DNA from: a virus
Length of the DNA: 21,901 nucleotides
Reading direction: 5' to 3' (one strand)
IMG/VR virus record: IMGVR_UViG_3300007640_000279
Span: 1 to 21,901 of that record
Every line of letters starts with the position of its first letter. The first letter of the stretch is position 1. The notes below the pieces were generated by a model. It worked only from the letters and a program-made list of their open reading frames with translations, did not search any database and was not told the origin of the DNA. Positions 1 through 6,967 of the stretch are shown piece after piece. Made by a program: the position numbers and the translations under genes.

Positions 1-178
1 CCTGAGTGGCCGTGAAGCCCGAGGACGCAAGAAACGTGGTTCCCGCAAACGTGATATCTTCGTCGTGTTCGGTAAAGCCCTGAACGATACCGTCCGTACG
101 AGTCACCCGCCAGCAGTAGCACATGGTTGTTGCTTCGCCGTCCAAGTGGTCTTGAAGAGCTGCAGATAATTTCTTCAC
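1..178 (-). CDS. DUF2163-family distal tail protein, N-terminal part only
   Basis: Only the first 59 residues are in the window. They begin MKKLSAALQDHL and contain TMCYCWRVTRTDGIVQGFT and EHDEDITFAGTTF, which I recognise as the N-terminus of the DUF2163 family (Rhodobacter gene transfer agent ORFg13-like). In that system the protein sits at the distal tail tip, encoded just after the DUF2460 protein. The start is a GTG whose G is shared with the TAG stop of the upstream tailspike gene, so the two genes are probably translationally coupled. Here the usual DUF2460-DUF2163 neighbours are separated by the tailspike gene. The family call rests on remembered sequence resemblance plus position. The rest of the gene lies outside the window. 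Confidence 0.8.
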   Translation of the reverse strand, partial: MKKLSAALQDHLDGEATTMCYCWRVTRTDGIVQGFTEHDEDITFAGTTFLASSGFTATQ

Positions 179-2115
179 TACCTAGCCCCATCATTGCCGT
201 AAACTGTTTGCCCCCAGCCTCCTGTAGAATTATAAGTCCGGTTAGACGTAGTAGCAGTTAGCATGTTCTTTGCCTGAATTGTCGCCCGAGCCTCTCCGGC
301 AACAAAAAGATCATTAGAGGCATTGTTTACAATGTCTGCATTGTCAACATAAGCGTCGGAAAATCCGCCACAATATACTCCGTATCGCAAATTTCGCGAA
401 ATTAAAGCTCCTTGCGTCCAGACCTGAGCGCCGTTGAGTTTTAATGCATCTTGACAATGAGATATATACAACTCGGGGCTGCCTAAGGCCCCCGGGGCAA
501 AAAGTTTTCCACCATAACGACCTTCAACCCCAGCCTCATTGAAACCTATGATACCTACTTTCTTAAACTGGCTTGAACCCGAATATCTGTCCCCCGTTTC
601 AGAGCCTAACACAACTCCGTCGGCATTCACGTCTGCCGCTATTAAAAGGTTTTCAAAAGCATGGACCGGAGACACGAGAGCTAAAGCTTGTCCTGTAGGA
701 CGCAAACGCGAAGGCCAGTAGCTTTCCCAAGCACTAAGATCGGTAGAATACGTTCCAGTAAGATTAGAAGCAGTAGGCTCAGTGCCAGATACGGGAGCTC
801 CTCTGAAAATAATCTGATTAGAATTAGCTGCGTCAACTACCAAACTTTTATAGATATGGTCTCCGGGCTTAAGATTTATTATGACTATTTTAGACGGTTC
901 AATGCGAGAAGCCGAAACCGCGTACCAAATATCTTGTAGGTTGTTAAAAAGCACTCCGGTCGTGCCTGTTGGGTGTAAGTCAATTATGGAATTATCAGCT
1001 ATATATGCGTCAACTGACGTATTCAAGGCTGGAGCGGTAAGGGTTTGTTCAGCCATTGCACCAATAGCGTCTGTAGACTCTCCAGAAAAATGCAGAGCGT
1101 CCTTCATTGGCATAAGTCTAGTCCGCAAAATTTTATGAATATCAGGTCTTTTGCCTGAAAGCAACTGCTTCGACCATATCTGCTTGTCTGACTTGCCCGC
1201 CAGGTTTGCTGTGCCCATTTCAACGTCCATGAACAACGAAAAACCCCGGACAAACCAGGGCTGGTTGTCAATCAGATCGTCGATGATGGCATCTAGTTTT
1301 ATGTAATATTCGTCAAGGGGCATATTCGAGTCAGACTCCCCTTGCGCAAATAGAATGTGAGCCTTAGTGGCCCCTGCGAGACTAAGTGCGGCCGGTACGT
1401 CAGTTGTTAGCGGCGTCCACATGTTTAGCGTCGGAGCCGAGTTTCCCTGCAGAGGTTCGTGCCAGTTGTCAATCGATAAGCCCCCTTGCGCGTTGTCGAC
1501 CACAATAACTTCGACGCCGTATTTTTCAGCAATACGATGCGCAGTAGTCAGGCCCATGTCCGCAGCGTCTGGCGTGTTAAAAAAGCCATAAGTTGCTTCG
1601 ACTATCTGATTGTTAGGCTGATCATACACTTTGACTAGGGAGTTGTACGCAGTTATACCTCCCGTTTCCCCCTTACCGACGGCATTCGACTGCCCCATTT
1701 TTACAAGAATGACCCGCCAGACCCCATCCGCACAAATTTCCGCAAACCAGGGCATTCCTGAACGGTTTGCAACTAACTCCCATTCAGTGGGCACAAAAGT
1801 TGCAGTTGTCGTAAAATTTGGAGAGTCATTTGAAGGAGCATATATATTACCATTATAGCGTACGGTGAAAGCCGGATCATCGACGAGTAAACCTGCCCCG
1901 AAATCTACTGGCACTTTGTAAGTTGCATTCTGCCGAAGGTCTTGCAATACTCGCGCTGCATTTTTGACTACATTCCCGCTGCGTGTTGTAACCGTACCGC
2001 TGGGCTGCCCGGCGTTTGGTGTGTCTGCGGCGTCGTTGACAATCTTGCCCAGTGTGTTGGCGTCAACGTCAATGTTTTCTAGCCGAGTAGTCAATTGTTC
2101 TAATGTTACGGGCAT
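178..2115 (-). CDS. Tail fibre/tailspike with SGNH (sialate O-acetylesterase-like) domain
   Basis: Probable receptor-binding protein of 645 residues acting on surface glycans at the tail tip. Residues 1-115 resemble phage fibre N-termini (GTVTTRSGNVVKNAARVL near 40-57) and probably attach it to the tail. Residues about 130-360 carry the SGNH hydrolase blocks: GQSN at 141-144 (nucleophile Ser143), NAQGG at 208-212, QGESD at 258-262, and DALH at 339-342, where Asp339 and His342 would complete the triad. This set matches carbohydrate O-acetylesterases of the sialate-esterase/CE type. Residues about 370-620 are short hydrophobic repeats with Asn/Gly turns, consistent with a right-handed beta-helix. 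The ATG lies inside the end of the DUF2460 gene (10-base overlap). The gene is much AT-richer than the head genes, a sign of recent exchange. Deacetylation of host polysaccharide is inferred; the exact substrate cannot be read from sequence. Confidence 0.82.
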   Translation of the reverse strand: MPVTLEQLTTRLENIDVDANTLGKIVNDAADTPNAGQPSGTVTTRSGNVVKNAARVLQDLRQNATYKVPVDFGAGLLVDDPAFTVRYNGNIYAPSNDSPNFTTTATFVPTEWELVANRSGMPWFAEICADGVWRVILVKMGQSNAVGKGETGGITAYNSLVKVYDQPNNQIVEATYGFFNTPDAADMGLTTAHRIAEKYGVEVIVVDNAQGGLSIDNWHEPLQGNSAPTLNMWTPLTTDVPAALSLAGATKAHILFAQGESDSNMPLDEYYIKLDAIIDDLIDNQPWFVRGFSLFMDVEMGTANLAGKSDKQIWSKQLLSGKRPDIHKILRTRLMPMKDALHFSGESTDAIGAMAEQTLTAPALNTSVDAYIADNSIIDLHPTGTTGVLFNNLQDIWYAVSASRIEPSKIVIINLKPGDHIYKSLVVDAANSNQIIFRGAPVSGTEPTASNLTGTYSTDLSAWESYWPSRLRPTGQALALVSPVHAFENLLIAADVNADGVVLGSETGDRYSGSSQFKKVGIIGFNEAGVEGRYGGKLFAPGALGSPELYISHCQDALKLNGAQVWTQGALISRNLRYGVYCGGFSDAYVDNADIVNNASNDLFVAGEARATIQAKNMLTATTSNRTYNSTGGWGQTVYGNDGAR

Positions 2116-2873
2116 GATAGCACTCCAGGATAGACCACGTTAACTGTGTTGTCGAGTTTGTTAGCCAAATCAATTAGGGCGTTAAGGCCATAAACTGCTG
2201 CAATATCTACGGCATATTGTGCCTCGATAGGAACCGGTGCCTCTTGAAGCTTTAGTTCTCGTATCTCTACTGCTGGCACTGAGCCCGCCTCAAAAGCATC
2301 AATACTAATCATAAGACTGTCTGCATTAAACCTAACTGGAACGTCAAACTCGTAGCCCGCAGTAATTTTAGCGCCTGCGCTCGGAGGACTGAAGAAAATT
2401 ATTAAGCCCTTATTTACTGAGTACAAATACTCGTCGGTCTCTGTCCCGTTTAGCGCAACTAATACGCTGTCTTCCACTAGTTTTGTAATCCTACGAGTGT
2501 AAAAAGCTGTTTCGGGGCCACCGTAAGTCTTGTAGACTTTGTAGACTGTGTTAGTGCCGTCTCCGGTACCTAGTACCTGATCTATGGCTGAAGGCTGAGC
2601 TTTTCCCCGGCTGCTTTTATAATCAAGCCAGTCTTTCCATCTAAAGCCATATAGCTGTCCGAAGCGTGCCTCCCAAAATTCTATTATTGCATGTAAATGT
2701 TGTACATTTCTAAGTCCGATGCCTGCATCGTACATACGCTTCGAGTTTGCTTGAGCCGCATTCCTCTTCTCGTGCCCTGACACGAGCTCGACGATGTCGG
2801 TCCTACGTGTCGGCCCGCCACTCGAGCCCTTGCTTATGTCGTCCGGGAACCGGACCTCGTGAAAGTCTGTCAT
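2106..2873 (-). CDS. DUF2460 (TIGR02217) distal tail protein
   Basis: A 255-residue protein with the family's hallmark N-terminus: FHEVRFPDDISKGSSGGP at residues 4-21, RRTDIVELVSGHEKRNA at 23-39, and RFGQLYGFRWKDWLDYKSS at about 70-88. These match the TIGR02217/DUF2460 family, which includes ORFg12 of the Rhodobacter gene transfer agent, a distal tail (Dit-like) hub protein linking the tube to the tip. It follows the tape measure gene with a one-base gap, the classical position for a distal tail protein. The first 40 or so codons are GC-rich like the tape measure gene, while the remainder is AT-rich with many A/T-ending codons, so the gene looks mosaic. Family assignment is firm. The exact structural role is inferred from the GTA system. 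Confidence 0.9.
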   Translation of the reverse strand: MTDFHEVRFPDDISKGSSGGPTRRTDIVELVSGHEKRNAAQANSKRMYDAGIGLRNVQHLHAIIEFWEARFGQLYGFRWKDWLDYKSSRGKAQPSAIDQVLGTGDGTNTVYKVYKTYGGPETAFYTRRITKLVEDSVLVALNGTETDEYLYSVNKGLIIFFSPPSAGAKITAGYEFDVPVRFNADSLMISIDAFEAGSVPAVEIRELKLQEAPVPIEAQYAVDIAAVYGLNALIDLANKLDNTVNVVYPGVLSCP

Positions 2874-2874
2874 C

Positions 2875-5670
2875 TTATCTCACCCTGTCTCCGCGTGAAG
2901 CGATCCGTTGCATGCGAGCAGCGATCTGAGCCTCTGACTGTCGGAAGCCTTGGACGTCCGGCGTCGAGATATTGAATACCACTTGACGAGGACCTCCGCC
3001 GCCGTCAGAGGGGTTCTCGCCTGGACGTGTGATGTTCACGCGCTCACCCGGTGACGCTCGGAACTGTACAAGCTGACTGTCAACCCCGCCTCCGCCGCCG
3101 ACTGTGAAGCCGCCGCCCGTGGCAAAGCCTAGGCCTCCTCCGCCGCCACCGAAGCCTCCTCCTCCAAAACCCCCGCCGAAGCTGCTAGCGAACGACCCTA
3201 GGGCGTTCGTCAGGGGCTTGATGATTGCCTGACGTATGGCTATGCGAGCCAGGTCAGCGATGATGCTCTCTGCGAGGGACTTGAAGTCGAGCTTGCCGGT
3301 CGTCACGAACTCGACGAGTGCGTCCTCTGCGCCGCGGAAGGCGTTCGTAAGAGCGTCCTCGATCTGGGAGGCCACGTCGTCTATGTCGCGCTGTATCTTG
3401 AGCAGTCCGCGCTCGAAGCCGGAAGTGAAGTCCGTCTGGCTCTCGAGGAACTCGATGCGTACGTCTCGAACCGCGTTCTCGTACTCGTCCAGGCTGATCT
3501 TGCCTTTGTCGAGCAGTGCGGACAGGGCGTCGAGCTTCTGACCGTAGTCAGTCGCGGGACCACGGATGCCTTCGAGCAGTTCCTTCTGCAGCTTCAACGC
3601 GTCGTTCAGCTTCTCAGCGTCTTGAGCGGCTGCGCCGCTAGAGCCTGAAGCCGCCGTCGGAATGTTGATGCCCCCGGGGTTCACGGTCGGGATTGTCGGC
3701 GCGACGGCGTCTGCGACTGCTTCACCCCTGCGACGTTCTGCTATCTCACGAGCGCGGTCCAGTACGGCATTTGCCACGTCCCCGATGTAGTCTCGGTTCA
3801 ACGCGTCGCCGAACGCTCCGGACACTGCTTGTCCTAGCTGAGCCGCGGCTCCAGCAGCGTTGTTCTCGAACTCCTCGAACTGTACGGCGCCTATGTCTAC
3901 GCCGGGCAGCTCGTTGAGCAGGCCGATCATCTTGTTGATGCCGCTCTCGACCAGGCCGATGGCCCCGTTGAGGGCCTGAATGAATATGTCCTTCAATGCG
4001 TCCGGGAAGATGCCCCAAGCGGCGATGACGGCCTGTACGGCTCCGACCCAAAGCCCGATGTACTTGTTGACGACGTCCTTCGCGAACTCGAGGACCTTGC
4101 CTAGCACGTCAACGAAGAACTGGAGCAGTTTACCGAGGTATCCGCCCACGCTGTCCACAGTGCCATCCCACGCGTCTTTGAAGAACTCGACGACGGGGCC
4201 TAGCGCGTCGGTCACGAAGCTGAAGAGCGCTCGGAAGATGTCGAGCAGTGACACTACACCGTCGCCCGTCACGCTTATCTGGTCGCCGAACAAGACGAGG
4301 GCTGTAACCGCGCCGGCTATGAGAGCGACGAGGGCTCCGACCGGGTTGGCGATGAGTGCGACGGTCAGAGCTCGCACGGCGCCGGTGGCGCCCGCGGTTG
4401 CTCGGGTGAACGTCTTGCTGGCAGCAGAAGCTAGGGCCTGCGCCGTAGTCGTGGCCCCGAGTGCCTTCTCTAGGGCGACCAACTGGGTCACGGCCGTGAT
4501 TAGAGCTCCGCCTCGTACGGTCGCGTAGTAGGCAGCCGTAGCCGCTGTCGCGACCTTCAGCAGGTCTATGATGTTCGACAGGTTGTCTGCGAGGAACCTC
4601 ATGGCAGGCACGAGAGCGTCGGCTATCGCGGAGCCTAGCTCGATGGCCTCTACCTTTATCGCCGCCATGACACGGTTGAGCTGGAAGCCCGGAGAGTTGG
4701 CGATCTTGTTGAACGCCTCCTCAGTAGCTCCGCCCTTCTCAGCCATATCCTCTAGGATATTAGCGAAGTCGACGCCCGCTTGACCAGACAGAGCCATGAC
4801 AGGTATGAGGGCCTCCACGCCACCGAACAGCTGAGCGAGTGCCTCCGTGCTGCCGCCCGTCTTCTGTACGAGCTGCTCGAGGAAGCCCGCCAGGCCGAGG
4901 GACTGGAGTGCAGCCGCGTTGAACTCGATGCCTAGGGCGTTCGCGAGGTCGGAAGCCTCCTTGGTCGGTTTGGCCACGGCGGCGAGTACGGCTCGCACGC
5001 CCGTGACGGCTTCCGTCGTCTTGATGCCTCCCTTAGTGAGGGCTGAGATTGAAGCGAGCAGTTCATCGAAGGACACGCCGGTCTGAGCGGCTAGTGGAGC
5101 GACCTTACCTATGGCACTCGACAGTTCCGCAATCGTCGTCTTGCCGGCCTTCATGGCTACGAACAACGCGTCCGTGACCGCAGTCGCGCCTTCGACGCGA
5201 GGCCCGTAGGCATTGAGCACGGAAGTCAAGCCGTCTGCAGCCGTCGCCACGTCCGTCACGCCTCCCACGGCCAGCTTGTTGGCTGCCTCCAGGCGTTCAG
5301 TCGCGTCGGCTGCCGAAGAGGCTCCGGCGGAGATTATCTGATATATGGCCTGCACCTGTGCGACGGGCTGTTGCCCGAACGCTGCGGCCTGGTCGAGAGC
5401 AGCTCGCTTGAGCCTGTCCATGTCGAACACGGCCGTGTCGACCAAAGTCGAGACCTCGGCCATGGCGTCTTGGAACTGGATGGCTGCGCGTGTGACGCCT
5501 ATGAGGGCTGCGGACGCCGAGGCTCCGATGGCGAGACGCTTGAGCTCAGACGTGAAGAAGCCTACCGCCTTACCTGACTTGGTGGCGCTAGACCCTACGT
5601 CCTCAATGTTACGACGTACCCGGCGAGAGCCTCGCTCGGATACGACTATGTCAATACGTTCGGTCGGCAC
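2875..5670 (-). CDS. Tail tape measure protein
   Basis: At 931 residues this is the longest protein in the window and fits a tape measure protein, which sets tail length and is ejected with DNA. Residues about 50-340 match the TP901-type tape measure core (FQDAMAEVSTLVDTAVFD near 66-83, then an Ala/Thr-rich helical stretch). A hydrophobic segment lies at about 433-463 (ALIANPVGALVALIAGAVTA). The last quarter resembles the lambda gpH C-terminal domain: ALVEFVTTGKLDFKSLAESI, then a Gly-rich run, then FATGGGFTVGGGGGVDSQLV and SPGERVNITRPGE. At the usual 1.5 angstroms per residue it would span roughly 140 nm of tail. It is flanked by tail chaperones upstream and DUF2460 downstream, as expected. 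Confidence 0.95.
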   Translation of the reverse strand: MPTERIDIVVSERGSRRVRRNIEDVGSSATKSGKAVGFFTSELKRLAIGASASAALIGVTRAAIQFQDAMAEVSTLVDTAVFDMDRLKRAALDQAAAFGQQPVAQVQAIYQIISAGASSAADATERLEAANKLAVGGVTDVATAADGLTSVLNAYGPRVEGATAVTDALFVAMKAGKTTIAELSSAIGKVAPLAAQTGVSFDELLASISALTKGGIKTTEAVTGVRAVLAAVAKPTKEASDLANALGIEFNAAALQSLGLAGFLEQLVQKTGGSTEALAQLFGGVEALIPVMALSGQAGVDFANILEDMAEKGGATEEAFNKIANSPGFQLNRVMAAIKVEAIELGSAIADALVPAMRFLADNLSNIIDLLKVATAATAAYYATVRGGALITAVTQLVALEKALGATTTAQALASAASKTFTRATAGATGAVRALTVALIANPVGALVALIAGAVTALVLFGDQISVTGDGVVSLLDIFRALFSFVTDALGPVVEFFKDAWDGTVDSVGGYLGKLLQFFVDVLGKVLEFAKDVVNKYIGLWVGAVQAVIAAWGIFPDALKDIFIQALNGAIGLVESGINKMIGLLNELPGVDIGAVQFEEFENNAAGAAAQLGQAVSGAFGDALNRDYIGDVANAVLDRAREIAERRRGEAVADAVAPTIPTVNPGGINIPTAASGSSGAAAQDAEKLNDALKLQKELLEGIRGPATDYGQKLDALSALLDKGKISLDEYENAVRDVRIEFLESQTDFTSGFERGLLKIQRDIDDVASQIEDALTNAFRGAEDALVEFVTTGKLDFKSLAESIIADLARIAIRQAIIKPLTNALGSFASSFGGGFGGGGFGGGGGGLGFATGGGFTVGGGGGVDSQLVQFRASPGERVNITRPGENPSDGGGGPRQVVFNISTPDVQGFRQSEAQIAARMQRIASRGDRVR

Positions 5671-5673
5671 CTA

Positions 5674-6117
5674 TCAGTCCTCCAATAGGCGGGCCTCCTT
5701 GATAGCCTTCACCCCCTCTCGTACGCCTTCTTCGACGAACTCAGCGGGAGCCTGGGCGGAATACCCGTCGTTCAGGCGTTCAATGTAAGGCAGGTTGTTT
5801 GTGATGTGTACCTCGCTATTGCGGTCGCCGTCGTAGGCGGCCGAGACCGAGGCTGCTTGGGCGAGAGCGGCTTGCGCGTTCGCCTGTTCTCCGACACCGA
5901 GCCCCTCACCTGGAGCGTATGGGTCTATCGTTCCGTTGTACGGTTCGTCGAGCTGAGCGACCCAGTTGGACCGGGCCCGTCCTCTGTCTACCGGGGTAGA
6001 CATGACGACGGCTTGGTCTACCGCTAGTACGGTCTTGCGGACTATGCGGTCTGAGCCATCGGTGACCTCTACTGCGAGGTCCCCCATCCTCTTACCGAAG
6101 TCCGCAAATCCTGCCAT
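5674..6117 (-). CDS. HK97 gp10-like minor tail/tail completion protein
   Basis: A 147-residue protein resembling the HK97 gp10-like family. The recognisable parts are STPVDRGRARSNWVAQL (about residues 40-56), the beta segment VHITNNLPYIERLNDGYSAQ, and the C-terminal helix APAEFVEEGVREGVKAI. Family members act at the neck or during tail completion. It is unusual that the gene lies between the tail chaperone extension and the tape measure, because gp10-like genes normally sit among the head-tail connector genes. The start follows the stop of the chaperone extension by two bases, so coupling is likely. The family call is from remembered motifs and is good; the function at this location is less certain. 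Confidence 0.75.
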   Translation of the reverse strand: MAGFADFGKRMGDLAVEVTDGSDRIVRKTVLAVDQAVVMSTPVDRGRARSNWVAQLDEPYNGTIDPYAPGEGLGVGEQANAQAALAQAASVSAAYDGDRNSEVHITNNLPYIERLNDGYSAQAPAEFVEEGVREGVKAIKEARLLED

Positions 6118-6119
6118 GG

Positions 6120-6928
6120 CTAGTTTTCCTCACGTTCTTGTTCACGTTTGTCTTGTAGGTGGCGTAGGAAAACGTCGTCCATGGCTCTCACCATCTTGAC
6201 GAGGTACTCGAAGCCGTCGCCGGCGAAGCCTTTTCTCCTTGCGTATGCGTCGATCGCCGTCCAGGGGATCGGACCTGAGGCCCCCATGTCTGAGAGCCCT
6301 CGGCACGTGCTCAACTCTGTGAACGCCTCGTAGTACATCTCGAGGCCCGTGTACAGCGACGGAGCGTTAGCTATCGTCTCTGGCAGAGGCCGCCGTCTCT
6401 TGATGGCGGCCTCTATGATCTTGCGTTCAGTCGGTCCCTGCGTCAGCGAGTAGCTGAGGACCGCCGTCAGTTTCCCGCGTCGGCTTCAGCCTCGTTGGCG
6501 CGGAAGAGCGACACTTTCTGAGCCTGTTCGTAGACGTCCTGAAAGAGGTCTGGCAGCTTCTCGAAGAGGTCAATCACGTTCTCAACAGAGAAGGGGATAG
6601 CCTCACCGTTCTTCCCGACCATCTTGCCGTCGCCATGCTTCGTGCTGCCCCAGCCCCTGACCACGGTCTCAGCCACGGTCTCACGAAGCAACTGCTTCGA
6701 GCGTTCCTCAGGCATGCGCTCCTCTTGGATGAGGCGACGATAGGGGCGGGTCTTGTCGGCGAGCGCCTTCTTGAACCCTTCGTTCGAACCGCCGGCGCGA
6801 GCGACAGTGATGTAGAACGCTCCGTAGTCGAGCTCGATGCCGTCCGCCTCGACAGACTGGTCAGTCTCGAAGAGGGCGAACGGATTGTTCAGCACGTCGG
6901 CTGCGGTATCTTTGGTCTTGTCAGTCAT
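6120..6928 (-). CDS. Long tail assembly chaperone made by -1 frameshift (gpG-T analogue)
   Basis: Predicted 269-residue fusion: 153 residues of the short chaperone, then 116 residues read in the -1 frame after the heptamer at 6476-6470, ending at 6120. The extension starts LTAVLSYSLTQGPTERKII and continues RRRPLPETIANAPSLYTGLE, YYEAFTELSTCRG, PIPWTAIDAYARRKGF and MVRAMDDVFLRHL. This is the pattern of siphophage gpT-type extensions that bind the tape measure and recruit tail tube subunits. The conserved stretch before the first ATG in this frame (6338) is only reachable by frameshifting, and that ATG has no purine-rich ribosome binding site. Both facts argue against a separate small gene. It sits between the tail tube and tape measure genes, the standard place for this pair. 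Confidence 0.85.
6385..6414 (-). repeat. Perfect 10-bp hairpin inside the chaperone extension
   Basis: AGAGGCCGCC (6385-6394) is the exact reverse complement of GGCGGCCTCT (6405-6414), with a 10-base loop. It lies within the translated extension, 56 bases after the slippery heptamer. That is too far for the usual frameshift stimulator, though it could slow ribosomes or protect the message. It could also be a chance result of GC-rich codons. Confidence 0.4.
6432..6476 (-). promoter_or_regulatory. Programmed -1 frameshift signal: slippery heptamer plus stem-loop
   Basis: On the minus strand, GGGAAAC occupies 6476-6470 in the frame G GGA AAC, followed at once by the zero-frame TGA (6469-6467). 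This is the canonical X XXY YYZ form and differs from the lambda G-T site (GGGAAAG) only in the last base. After a 6-base spacer, a stem forms between CGGTCC (6463-6458) and GGACCG (6437-6432). A second stem stacks inside it, TCAGC (6457-6453) with GCTGA (6447-6443), leaving a 5-base loop and a 5-base bulge. Spacer length and stem position fit a stimulatory element. The -1 frame stays open for 116 codons with family-like sequence. Confidence 0.88.
6467..6928 (-). CDS. Short tail assembly chaperone (gpG analogue)
   Basis: A 153-residue unshifted product ending EAEADAGN followed by TGA. Recognisable stretches are ELDYGAFYITVARAGGSNEG, TRPYRRLIQEERMPEE, ETVVRGWG and FSVENVIDLFEKLPDLFQD, which resemble tail assembly chaperones of GC-rich siphophages. 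Such proteins coat the tape measure with the frameshifted form before tube polymerisation and are absent from the virion. The start ATG is preceded by AAGGA. The gene follows the tail tube gene with a 39-base gap. The last two sense codons (GGA AAC) are part of the slippery heptamer, so the stop codon directly after it helps to pause the ribosome at the shift site. Confidence 0.85.
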   Translation of the reverse strand: MTDKTKDTAADVLNNPFALFETDQSVEADGIELDYGAFYITVARAGGSNEGFKKALADKTRPYRRLIQEERMPEERSKQLLRETVAETVVRGWGSTKHGDGKMVGKNGEAIPFSVENVIDLFEKLPDLFQDVYEQAQKVSLFRANEAEADAGN

Positions 6929-6967
6929 GTGTCTAATCCTTGTTTCCCCTAGGGACCCCTAAGCCGA

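Noticed and set aside
6120-6338. Independent 72-residue gene starting at ATG 6338
   Set aside because: There is no ribosome binding site, and the family-like sequence continues 44 codons upstream to the frameshift site in the same frame.
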